Shown piece by piece: positions 52,261-59,834 of a stretch of 64,000 nucleotides of DNA; the stretch's first letter is position 1; each line of letters starts with the position of its first letter. The position numbers and the translations under genes are program-made. The stretch comes from Paenibacillus sp. FSL H7-0357. GTDB lineage: Bacteria; Bacillota; Bacilli; Paenibacillales; Paenibacillaceae. The notes under the pieces are model-generated. The model had not been told where the DNA came from and searched no databases. It worked only from the letters and a program-made list of their open reading frames with translations. The stretch is taken from contig NZ_CP009241.1 in the NCBI RefSeq assembly GCF_000758525.1, forward strand, positions 620,001 to 684,000. The letters are read 5' to 3'.

Positions 52261-53193
52261 TTATTTGTATTTTGCTGCGATGCCTGCAGCAAGTTCTCCC
52301 ATCCGGACGCGGATATGCTCCGGCTCCAGCACCTCAACCGAGGTTCCGAACCCCAGCAAAAAACCGTAAAGCCAGTTATCCTCCGGATAATGAACCCTAA
52401 CGGTGTACCCGCCGTTGCCGTCCGGCTGAAGTTCAGTCGAATCAAAATAATCTTCGGCGAGATGTTTGCCTGCCGCTGAGAAATGCAGTACCACTGGCAG
52501 TGAGTCAGCGGGCCGCATCCACCCTTTAGTCCAGGGGAAATCCTTCAGGGGGATATCCTGCCGGACATACACCCGGTCTTCCTTTACCAGCGCTTTCATA
52601 CGCAGCAGCTTGAATAAGCGGAACTCTCCGTGCTTTGCACACAGGCCGTACAAATACCAGGCTTGCCCTTTGAGCACCAGCGTGTAAGGTTCCACAGAGC
52701 GCTTGCTCATCCTGCCGTCGGCGTTTACATATTCGAAGGCGACAGCGACTCCTTCTTCCAGCGCTTCCTTGAGCAGAGTCAGCCGTTCTTCCAGGGGGCC
52801 ATTCAGCCCCCAAGGAGAGAAATCGACGATCAACTGGGTTGTTTTGCTGCGGAAGGCGGCGGATTGGGCAGGGGGGATTACACTGCTGATTTTTTCCATC
52901 AGCAGTGTGTGTTCTCCTCCGACATAGGAAGAGACGCTTTGCAAAGCGGTGAAAATATCGGCCAGCTCACGCTCCGTCAGCAGATTGCGGTCCAGGCGGT
53001 ATCCCTCCATGAGACCAATTCCGCCGTTTGCACCCTGATAGGTTACGACAGGGATGCCAGCATTGTTAATGCTGTCGATATCGCGGTAGATGGTGCGGGC
53101 GGAGACCTCGAACATGTCGGCCAGCTCCTTGGCCTGAATGAGCGGGCGGTTCATCAACAGGATTACTATGGAGAGCAAACGATCTATTTTCAA
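52261..53193 (-). CDS. YafY-type HTH/WYL transcriptional regulator
   Basis: This 310-residue regulator has an N-terminal DeoR-like HTH_11 domain (LADMFEVSARTIYRDIDSIN, residues about 24-43). A WYL domain (about 140-220) follows, with its hallmark in QAWYLYGLCAKHGEFRLFKL, and a C-terminal extension (WCX) ends in EPEHIRVRMGELAAG. WYL domains bind small ligands or nucleic acid. It sits just upstream of, and in the same direction as, the zinc ribbon gene. The TnpB element is inserted just upstream of this gene, on the same strand. Confidence 0.92.
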   Translation of the reverse strand: MKIDRLLSIVILLMNRPLIQAKELADMFEVSARTIYRDIDSINNAGIPVVTYQGANGGIGLMEGYRLDRNLLTERELADIFTALQSVSSYVGGEHTLLMEKISSVIPPAQSAAFRSKTTQLIVDFSPWGLNGPLEERLTLLKEALEEGVAVAFEYVNADGRMSKRSVEPYTLVLKGQAWYLYGLCAKHGEFRLFKLLRMKALVKEDRVYVRQDIPLKDFPWTKGWMRPADSLPVVLHFSAAGKHLAEDYFDSTELQPDGNGGYTVRVHYPEDNWLYGFLLGFGTSVEVLEPEHIRVRMGELAAGIAAKYK

Positions 53194-53263
53194 AAGATGA
53201 GTCCCTTCTTTCCCGGAGAGTTGCAGTCAACCCTCATTCTATAATCTTGATCAAAGAAAGAAA

Positions 53264-53389
53264 TTGAATCTCCACCACTTAGCTGACGCTTGAAGGGGTG
53301 GATTCTTGCGAACAGAGGAGCAACCTCCTCTTATGGGCAAGCGATCCCTGCGTTCTCGCAGTTCTACGTTTTATTTTTATAGGTAATAG
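53264..53389 (-). ncRNA. Omega-RNA (TnpB guide RNA scaffold)
   Basis: Downstream of tnpB on the - strand are stacked hairpins typical of omega-RNAs: CTGCG-AGAA-CGCAG, GAGGAGG-TTG-CTCCTC, and CCACCCCTT...AAGTGGTGG just before the terminal GATTCAA at 53264. The guide would be the flanking sequence 53263 down to 53244, reading TTTCTTTCTTTGATCAAGAT. The 5' end of the RNA is not determinable and probably overlaps the tnpB coding end. Confidence 0.7.
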
Positions 53390-54478
53390 CTATACCGCTA
53401 CCTGTTTGATATTATGAGCCGTATTTTCATCCCGATCATGGTGTGTTCCGCAAGCTACACATGTCCATTCTCGAATCGAGAGGTTCTTCACTTCGGGATG
53501 GATCGTGCCGCATACGTGGCACTGCTGACTGGTCGGTTCGAAGGTGTCGGCAACCCGGAGGGTTCGTCCATACCATGATGCTTTATACGTCAGTTGTCGC
53601 ACCCATTCGCCCCAGGACGCATCAGCGATGGACTTGGAGAGTTTGGGATTTTGAATCATATTCGCCACACGCAGATGTTCGATGCTGATCGTTTGGCACT
53701 CACGGATCAGCTTCGTTGTCATCTTGTGGAGAAAATCGTTCCGGGAATTTGCAATGTGTTCGTGAATACGAGCAATGTGTTGCTTGGCTTTCTTCCAGTT
53801 GGAGCCCCCTGGTGTGCGTCTTGCCAAACGCCGCTGCCACAGCGCAAGCTTTTTCTCGTATTGACGGTAAAACCTGGGGTTGGCAAAATGCTCGCCGCTT
53901 GAGCACACAGCATATTCCTTAAGCCCCAAGTCAATGCCGATATGTGCATCTGCTTGTGGGAGTGGGGTCTTTTCGACCTCGCAAACCAGGGAGACAAAAT
54001 ACTTATCGCTGGCGTTTTGCCGTACCGTAGCGGACAGTATACGACCCTCCAGCTTCCGAGAGTTGGCGAAACGCATCCAGCCGAGCTTGGGAAGCTTCAA
54101 TCGGTTGCCTTCAATGGCGATATTTCCGTTCGTGAATTTCGTGGTGTAGCTTTGTACTGGATGCTTCCGGCTTTTGAAGCGAGGCGCTTGATTTTGCTTT
54201 TTGAAAAAGCGGTCAAAGCTATCTGCCACATGCCGAACGGCGGACTGTAAAGCAATACTATCGACTTCTTTGAGCCAGTCATATTGTGTTTTTAGGACGG
54301 GGAGCTGTGTCGCACAGGTCTGATATGACAAACCTTTGCCTGTCTCGGCATAGGTTTGATTCCACTCTTCCAGGAAATGATTGAACACAAAGCGGCAGCA
54401 GCCAAACATTCGACGAATGAGTTGCTGTTGCCCGGTATTCGGGTAGATGCGGTATTTATAGGCTTGATGAACGATCAT
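53390..54478 (-). CDS. tnpB: RNA-guided endonuclease TnpB (IS605 OrfB)
   Basis: This 362-residue TnpB is the ancestor-type nuclease of Cas12. The N-terminal OrfB_IS605 helix-turn-helix/WED region (YKYRIYPNTGQQQLIRRMFG) is followed by the RuvC domain with all three catalytic acids: Asp in GIDLGLKEYAV, Glu in ISIEHLRVAN, Asp in HHDRDENTA. An intact zinc finger (CHVCG and CVACG) lies between the last two. No frameshift is seen, so the nuclease should be active. The frame opens at 54520, but ATG 54478 with GGGGGTG at spacing 6 begins the conserved sequence. In transposons TnpB cuts the donor joint to keep the element from being lost. Confidence 0.93.
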   Translation of the reverse strand: MIVHQAYKYRIYPNTGQQQLIRRMFGCCRFVFNHFLEEWNQTYAETGKGLSYQTCATQLPVLKTQYDWLKEVDSIALQSAVRHVADSFDRFFKKQNQAPRFKSRKHPVQSYTTKFTNGNIAIEGNRLKLPKLGWMRFANSRKLEGRILSATVRQNASDKYFVSLVCEVEKTPLPQADAHIGIDLGLKEYAVCSSGEHFANPRFYRQYEKKLALWQRRLARRTPGGSNWKKAKQHIARIHEHIANSRNDFLHKMTTKLIRECQTISIEHLRVANMIQNPKLSKSIADASWGEWVRQLTYKASWYGRTLRVADTFEPTSQQCHVCGTIHPEVKNLSIREWTCVACGTHHDRDENTAHNIKQVAV

Positions 54479-54547
54479 GTGCGACACCCCCATTTGTAGT
54501 ATTTTCTTACAGTATAGCACGTATGTTCGCTGAATAGTTGAAAACCG

Positions 54548-54587
54548 CCGATTCCTCTCCGCCTATAGAGGTCGGAGTCTTTTCGGC
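54548..54587. repeat. Left-end imperfect hairpin of the tnpB element
   Basis: GCCGA (54548-54552) pairs with TCGGC (54583-54587). Inside, CTCCGCCTATAGAGGTCGGAG (54557-54577) folds on itself with one mismatch. Such hairpins near the left end are what TnpA recognises. Confidence 0.6.
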
Positions 54588-54677
54588 TTTTGAAAATAAA
54601 ACATTGTCATAAATATGTTATTCGATTAATATCTAATTAGATATTTATTTAATCTTTAGATTGTGAGGGTTCATGAA

Positions 54678-55940
54678 ATGACACAAACCGGAAATGGATT
54701 ATCTGTTCTGCGCGGGCAGGGGTATTCCAGGCTGTTCGCAGCCGGATTAATCAATGGAATAGGCGACCGGTTCAGCAGTGTGGCCATGCTGGCACTGGTG
54801 CTTCAACTGACCGGATCGGGAATGGCGGTAGGCATATCGCTTGGTGTAAGGGTGCTGCCCTATCTTTTTATGGCTCCGCTCGGCGGGATGCTGGCAGGCA
54901 GGCTGCCGCGCAAAACGATTATGATGGCCGTTGATATTATGCGAGTGCCTGTAGCCTTGTCCTTTCTTTGGATCAATGGGGAGGACCGGCTGTGGCTGCT
55001 GTATGCGGGCAGTTTTATACTCGCAGCGGGAGAGGCGGTTTACAGTCCGGTCCGCAAGTCTTCTATCCCGCTCCTGGCTGCTCCGGATTCATTGCTCCGC
55101 ATTAATGGCCTGGAACAGCTGATGAATGGCTCTGTGCTCATTCTAGGGGCCTTTACGGGAGGGCTGGTGTCCCTTTGGTTCGGGCCGGAGACGGCATTCG
55201 TCATGAACGCCGCATCTTTTCTGGTTGCAGCTTTATTGCTATGGGGTTTGCAGTTTCCGCATCATGCCGGGGAAACTGAAGCGGGGACAAAACATGATGC
55301 TTCCGCAGAACAGAGCGAACTGCAGCAAGGCAAAGCAGGGCGCCTGCGGACGCTTAAATACGTGGCAGGGGGAAGTCTGGTGCTGCAGGTTATTATTGCT
55401 TATGAGCTGCTGGTGCCGGTTATCAACGGCTGGGACAATGTACTGATCAGTGTGTATGCCGTGCAGGTGTTTCATGCCGGGGATGTCGGAGTCGGGGCAT
55501 TTTATGCGGCACTTGGCATCGGGCTTAGCCTCAGTTTTTTTGCCGGCCGTCTGCTGAAGAAGAGGCTGCTCGCGGTGGCACTGGCAGGATTGCTGGCGGA
55601 AGGCTTACTGCTGATGGGGATCAGTGCCAGCAGCCATTTTGCGGCCGCATTTCTCCTGTATATTCTGCTGTCTTTATCGGGTGGAGTTGGCAATGCCTGT
55701 CTGGACACGCTGGTGATGAGAGAGACGCCGTCTTCCATGCAGCCGGTTATTTTCGGAATGCTATCGGCGGCGGGCGGTTCACTGATTGGGGTATCGATGC
55801 TAAGCGCAGGCTGGTTGCTTGACTACGTGGAACCCAGGCAATTAGGGTTTGCCGGAGGTGCCGGTTTTGCCGGAATTGCGCTGCTGCTGGGAGGATATTA
55901 CCTGGTTCGCAGCAAACGGAAGAGTCTGTCCCGTATTTAA
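54678..55940 (+). CDS. MFS transporter (MFS_3 type, EntS/Mef-like efflux)
   Basis: This 420-residue membrane protein with 12 predicted helices is of the MFS_3 group (YsbL/EntS/MefA-like). The N-terminal YSRLFAAGLINGIGDRFSSV and the TM2-3 loop GGMLAGRLPRKTIMMAVD fit. The loop between TM6 and TM7 (about residues 200-230) is hydrophilic. Relatives export macrolides, siderophores or other amphiphiles; the substrate here is unknown. GTG 54663 is open, but ATG 54678 has GAGGG at spacing 9. It is monocistronic; the tnpB element lies just upstream and may have separated it from its original neighbours. Confidence 0.86.
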   Translation: MTQTGNGLSVLRGQGYSRLFAAGLINGIGDRFSSVAMLALVLQLTGSGMAVGISLGVRVLPYLFMAPLGGMLAGRLPRKTIMMAVDIMRVPVALSFLWINGEDRLWLLYAGSFILAAGEAVYSPVRKSSIPLLAAPDSLLRINGLEQLMNGSVLILGAFTGGLVSLWFGPETAFVMNAASFLVAALLLWGLQFPHHAGETEAGTKHDASAEQSELQQGKAGRLRTLKYVAGGSLVLQVIIAYELLVPVINGWDNVLISVYAVQVFHAGDVGVGAFYAALGIGLSLSFFAGRLLKKRLLAVALAGLLAEGLLLMGISASSHFAAAFLLYILLSLSGGVGNACLDTLVMRETPSSMQPVIFGMLSAAGGSLIGVSMLSAGWLLDYVEPRQLGFAGGAGFAGIALLLGGYYLVRSKRKSLSRI

Positions 55941-55969
55941 AGTCAGTAAGTTAATCTCGAGTTGCATAA

Positions 55970-56033
55970 GAAAAGCAGCTGTCGATGCTCTTCGAAGGGT
56001 TCTTCGAATTATGCGTCAAACGGCTGCTTTTTT
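55970..56033. terminator. Terminator after MFS gene
   Basis: AAAAGCAGCTG pairs with CGGCTGCTTTT around a second inner TTCGAAGGGTTCTTCGAA arm, followed by TTT. The DedA gene is convergent. Confidence 0.8.
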
Positions 56034-56095
56034 AATGTTTCAGGTTGCGTGGCGTCCCCGGAAACTCTCTATGTTTTTTGCATTATGCTTAAGAT

Positions 56096-56725
56096 TTAAC
56101 CTTTGACCTTGCGCCGCAGCAGGCGGGCGGAAATGCCCCGGCGGTAGCGGTAAAGAAAGATCAGGGCTGCGATAGCCAGGATTCCGGAGACGATCCATAG
56201 GGCATACAGCTCAAACAGGTGGAAGATGCCCATCCACTGCGGCCCGAACAATTTGCCTATGCCCAGAAAAGCCAGTACCCAGAGCAGCGCTCCTCCATAG
56301 GCATACAGGGCAAACTTGCGGAAAGGCAAAGCGATAATACCGGCGAAATAGCCGGTGAAATGCCGGACGCCGGGAATGAAATAGCCGATTGAGATCAGAA
56401 AGCTGCCGTACCGCTCGAACCAGCGCTGCGTTTTCTCCAGCTTGGCCGGTGAAAAGAGAAACCATTTGCCGTAGCGCTGGATAAACGGCATCCCTGCCTT
56501 GAGCCCGACGAAATAAGTAATGGTCATCCCGCTTGTTGTTCCTGCAAAAGCCAGTACTATCAGTGTCATGAAATCAAGCTTGCCGGTATAGGAAAGAAAG
56601 CCTGCAAAAGCCATTGTTGTTTCCCCGGGAAAGGGCAGCGCAATAAATTCCAGCAGCAATCCGAAGAAGAGCACACTGTATCCGTAATTGGCGAACAATT
56701 CCTGTATCCATCTCAACATTTCCAT
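56096..56725 (-). CDS. DedA family membrane protein
   Basis: This 209-residue integral membrane protein has the DedA/VTT (SNARE-associated) domain. It carries the conserved ALPFPGETTMAFAGFLSY, the re-entrant-loop glycine/proline-rich IGYFIPGVRHFTGYFAG, and several membrane helices. DedA proteins move lipid carriers; some (UptA/PetA) return undecaprenyl phosphate across the membrane. ATG 56725 is chosen because GGAGAG lies 10 bases upstream; the frame is open from 56794. It is divergent from the polysaccharide deacetylase gene. Confidence 0.88.
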   Translation of the reverse strand: MEMLRWIQELFANYGYSVLFFGLLLEFIALPFPGETTMAFAGFLSYTGKLDFMTLIVLAFAGTTSGMTITYFVGLKAGMPFIQRYGKWFLFSPAKLEKTQRWFERYGSFLISIGYFIPGVRHFTGYFAGIIALPFRKFALYAYGGALLWVLAFLGIGKLFGPQWMGIFHLFELYALWIVSGILAIAALIFLYRYRRGISARLLRRKVKG

Positions 56726-56833
56726 AATATTGTCACTCTCCAAGGGCCGCATGCCTAATTCTATTTTGAAGCTTGTCTTCATACAATCTACCAAATGGTT
56801 CTGGAAGTGAATAGAATGCTGGAGGTAGAGAAG

Positions 56834-58264
56834 ATGAAAGATAGCAAAAGTACCCAGATCCGCCGGATCCTTATCCGCGGGCTGCTTGCTATGGCAATTA
56901 TATTATTGGTAAAGCCTGATTGGGAAACTGGACAGTCTTCGGCATCGTCGAAAATGTATCCTCTACAGGCTGGGATAATTGATCCTGTACTCTCTAAGAA
57001 TAATCTTCCGGCTGCTCAGACGCAAGATTTGCCTGCCCCGCCCGTGAATTCAGGCGGCTCTGCCTCACCTGCACCGGTTGTCTCCACGGCAATAACATCG
57101 ACCCAAAATCTCCAGAATCCAGAAGATTCGGCAGCTATATCAGCGTTAGTCAAATCCAAGGATGCACCCGCAGCAGCTGTGGTGGCGGCAGCCCCAAAGA
57201 AAACACAGAAGACAGTCTATCTTACGTTTGACGACGGGCCCAGCAAAGTCACTGCCAAGGTGCTGGAAATACTGCGCCAGCAGGAGGTGAAGGCGACCTT
57301 CTTCGTGCTGGGAGAGCAGGCCCGGAGCCGCCCCGAGCTGATTAATGCTATTTGGGAGCAGGGGCATGTCATCGGCAATCATACCTATAATCATAATTAT
57401 CATGATTTATATAGCGGATTCACAGAATTTTGGACGCAAATCAAGCAAACGGAAGAGATTGTCAGAGAGATTACCTGGGTCCGTCCGCAGCTTGTCCGTG
57501 CGCCGGGAGGCACCTTCGGCCATTTTGATGCAACCTATTTCGACCTGCTGAAGCAAGCGGGCTACTCGGTAATGGACTGGACAGTGGACAGCGGAGATTC
57601 CAGACGCAGGGGTGTGCCGGCGTCGGAAATCCTGCAGGGATCGGTGGCGGACATGTCTTCCTCCCAAGTCATCCTGCTGCTGCATGACGGTGCGGGACAT
57701 GAAGAGAGTGCCAAAGCACTACCCAAGATTATTGAGCGTTATAAGGCTGCCGGATATAACTTTGGTCAGCTGGATGCAAGTCAGCAGCCTGTACACTTCA
57801 GAGTATCTGCAACTATGGCAGACGCCAGCCGCTCGAAACCTCCACAGGATTGGATTCATTCTAACATTGTGCCGAATGCCGGATTATTTGCCTCCGGCAA
57901 GCCGCTGGTCCTGGAGGTGGGCAGGCTGGAGACCAAACTGGACCCGGGAGAATACAGAATCAGCCAAGGGCAATACATGGTTCCCCTGCGCGCGGTCATT
58001 GAACGGCTGGGCGGGCGGGTTAGCTGGGATAGCGCCAGCCGCAGCGGACTGATTGCCTGGAACGGGCGGAACCTGACAGTGGATGCATTACAGAATCAGC
58101 TAAAATTTGCTTTGCCTGACGGAAGTTTGGAAACAAGAGGGGCAGAGGTGCAAATGATCGGTTCCTCTCTCTGGATATCCCTGCGGGAATTGCTCACAAC
58201 AGCGGGGCATTTGCCGCAGGAGGCCCGCGCGACGGCAGAGGAGCGCAGAGTTAGAACAACTTAG
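56834..58264 (+). CDS. Polysaccharide deacetylase (NodB domain) with copper-amine-oxidase-type stalk domain
   Basis: 476 residues. A single N-terminal membrane helix (LIRGLLAMAIILLV, about residues 12-25) serves as signal or anchor. A Pro/Ala/Ser-rich linker (about 50-130) precedes a NodB domain with motifs TFDDGPS, GNHTYNHNYH, RAPGGTFGHF, DWTVDSGD and LLLHDGAG: the Asp-His-His metal triad and catalytic residues are complete. The C-terminal ~110 residues are a stalk-like domain (YMVPLRAVIERLGGRVSWDS, LWISLRELLTTAG). It likely deacetylates peptidoglycan or a surface polysaccharide. ATG 56834 has GGAGG at spacing 8. Confidence 0.9.
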   Translation: MKDSKSTQIRRILIRGLLAMAIILLVKPDWETGQSSASSKMYPLQAGIIDPVLSKNNLPAAQTQDLPAPPVNSGGSASPAPVVSTAITSTQNLQNPEDSAAISALVKSKDAPAAAVVAAAPKKTQKTVYLTFDDGPSKVTAKVLEILRQQEVKATFFVLGEQARSRPELINAIWEQGHVIGNHTYNHNYHDLYSGFTEFWTQIKQTEEIVREITWVRPQLVRAPGGTFGHFDATYFDLLKQAGYSVMDWTVDSGDSRRRGVPASEILQGSVADMSSSQVILLLHDGAGHEESAKALPKIIERYKAAGYNFGQLDASQQPVHFRVSATMADASRSKPPQDWIHSNIVPNAGLFASGKPLVLEVGRLETKLDPGEYRISQGQYMVPLRAVIERLGGRVSWDSASRSGLIAWNGRNLTVDALQNQLKFALPDGSLETRGAEVQMIGSSLWISLRELLTTAGHLPQEARATAEERRVRTT

Positions 58265-58427
58265 GCAGCCCTTCGGCATGCCGTTCAAGAACGGGACCAA
58301 AGTAACCTCCAAGGGTTTGGGCACTCTTTTTCGTGGGAAGAATAGACAGTAATAGGCTCCGAAAGTACTTCCTCGTTGATCGCGGCAGCAGGGCGGAGCT
58401 AGTCTATGCCGAAGGAAGGGTTTCCCC

Positions 58428-59834
58428 TTGTCCTCTTCATCATTAATAGAGCAAGAAAAAAATATGCAGCAGCAGAAGTCTGATTCCCCGGGTGACATGA
58501 TCCGGCCTGTCCCGCGAAACCGTAGTGCTTTAAGTGCTTTAGGTGAATGGCTGCGGATGCTGGCTATAACGGCAGTCATCGGTGCTTTATATGCATGGCG
58601 TGGAGGTGCGTCTCTGCTGTTCCTCTTGTCGGCAGCCGGAATTCTTATGTTCGGCGGACTCCTGCTGCAGCTCTGCGGTCCACGGAAAGTGCAGATTGTC
58701 CGCCGTATATCCCCTTTGCGTCCGGCAGCCGGGGATACGTTGACTGTAGAAGTGCAGCTTAGCTTCTCTTCACGGATTCCACTCCCGTGGATGATCATTG
58801 CCGATTACTGGGGCGGACGGCGGCATCAGGAATTGCTGTTTCCCGGGTTCCGGCGCAAATTCACCTATTCTTATGAGCTGCAGGAAGTCCCCCGGGGAAC
58901 TCATCGGCTTCAGAGCTGCAGCATAAGCTGGGGAGATCTGCCAGGGCTGTTCACAGGCGGAACCAAGCCGGAGTTCAAGGACAGCTTCAAAGTGCTTCCC
59001 AGACCGCTCTATGTAGGGGCAGCTGTGCCGGGGAGCGGCCTGCTGGCCGGGGATATGATGCTCATGGGCAGGGGGAGAGACAGCGGCAGTGAAGCGGCAG
59101 ATCTCCGTGAGTATGCCCCGGGTGATCCGCTTAGCCGGATTGACTGGAAGAACAGCGCCCGTAAGGGAACGCTGCAGAGCAGGGTACCGGTGCGTGAACA
59201 GGGCCGGATGGCTTGTATCGTTCTTGCCAACAGCCCGGACAATTATGAGATTCCCTACGGAGCACTCACTCCGCGCGGGCTGCGTGGCACAACAACTCCG
59301 GCATTCGAAAAAGCCGTATCTGCAGCAATGGGCCTGATGCTTGCAGCGGAGCGCTCCGGCACATATGTGCAGCTGTTCAGCGGCGGATGGCCGGAAGGTA
59401 TGGCCAGACATGAGGGGCTCGGCAAAATTCCTGCCAGAGTGCAGGATATGCTTACAGAAATTGCTCCCGACGGTACCCGAAGCCTGAGCGACCTGCTGGA
59501 AGATGCTTCACGGAGCTGGATCCCGGGGATGACGGTAACGGTGATCACAGGCAGGCTGGAGGAGGAATCCGCGCGGACGCTTGCCCGGTTCCTGGTACAG
59601 GGCGTGAAGGTGGAGATTTATTATGTGTGGGACCAGCCTGCTCCGGTAAATCAGCAGCAATCAACGGGGATGAAGGAATGGCCGCGGGATTGCACACAGC
59701 GTAATACCGGGACGGTAGGGGGCAGTCTGGAGCGGCTTGGAGCGCGGATCTACTGTCTGGAGAATTCCTCTCTGTCATACGGGTACAAGGGGGCGGAATT
59801 CCATGAATCTCCGGGGAAACGGACAGAACGGTAG
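58428..59834 (+). CDS. DUF58 domain protein
   Basis: 468 residues. Two N-terminal membrane helices (about 40-90) lead to a cytoplasmic part with the DUF58 signature EAADLREYAPGDPLSRIDWK (about residues 222-241), and then a von Willebrand-like region with ACIVLANSPD. DUF58 proteins usually pair with MoxR ATPases and transglutaminase-core membrane proteins, but their role is poorly known. The start is TTG 58428 behind AAGGAAGGG at spacing 7. It overlaps the transglutaminase gene by 32 bases. No MoxR gene is present upstream, where the polysaccharide deacetylase gene sits. Confidence 0.86.
   Translation: MSSSSLIEQEKNMQQQKSDSPGDMIRPVPRNRSALSALGEWLRMLAITAVIGALYAWRGGASLLFLLSAAGILMFGGLLLQLCGPRKVQIVRRISPLRPAAGDTLTVEVQLSFSSRIPLPWMIIADYWGGRRHQELLFPGFRRKFTYSYELQEVPRGTHRLQSCSISWGDLPGLFTGGTKPEFKDSFKVLPRPLYVGAAVPGSGLLAGDMMLMGRGRDSGSEAADLREYAPGDPLSRIDWKNSARKGTLQSRVPVREQGRMACIVLANSPDNYEIPYGALTPRGLRGTTTPAFEKAVSAAMGLMLAAERSGTYVQLFSGGWPEGMARHEGLGKIPARVQDMLTEIAPDGTRSLSDLLEDASRSWIPGMTVTVITGRLEEESARTLARFLVQGVKVEIYYVWDQPAPVNQQQSTGMKEWPRDCTQRNTGTVGGSLERLGARIYCLENSSLSYGYKGAEFHESPGKRTER

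Larger units (their letters stand above)
53264..54600 (-). mobile_element. IS1341-type (IS200/IS605 family) element carrying only tnpB
   Basis: The element consists of tnpB (53390-54478), an omega-RNA/right-end region, and a left-end hairpin. The right end is 53264 by analogy with other IS605 elements whose transferred strand ends in TTCAA (here GGAGATTCAA on the - strand). The left end is placed near 54590-54600, beyond the imperfect hairpin 54548-54587; its exact base is uncertain. No tnpA is present, so mobility would depend on a TnpA elsewhere. No target-site duplication is expected for this family. Confidence 0.75.
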
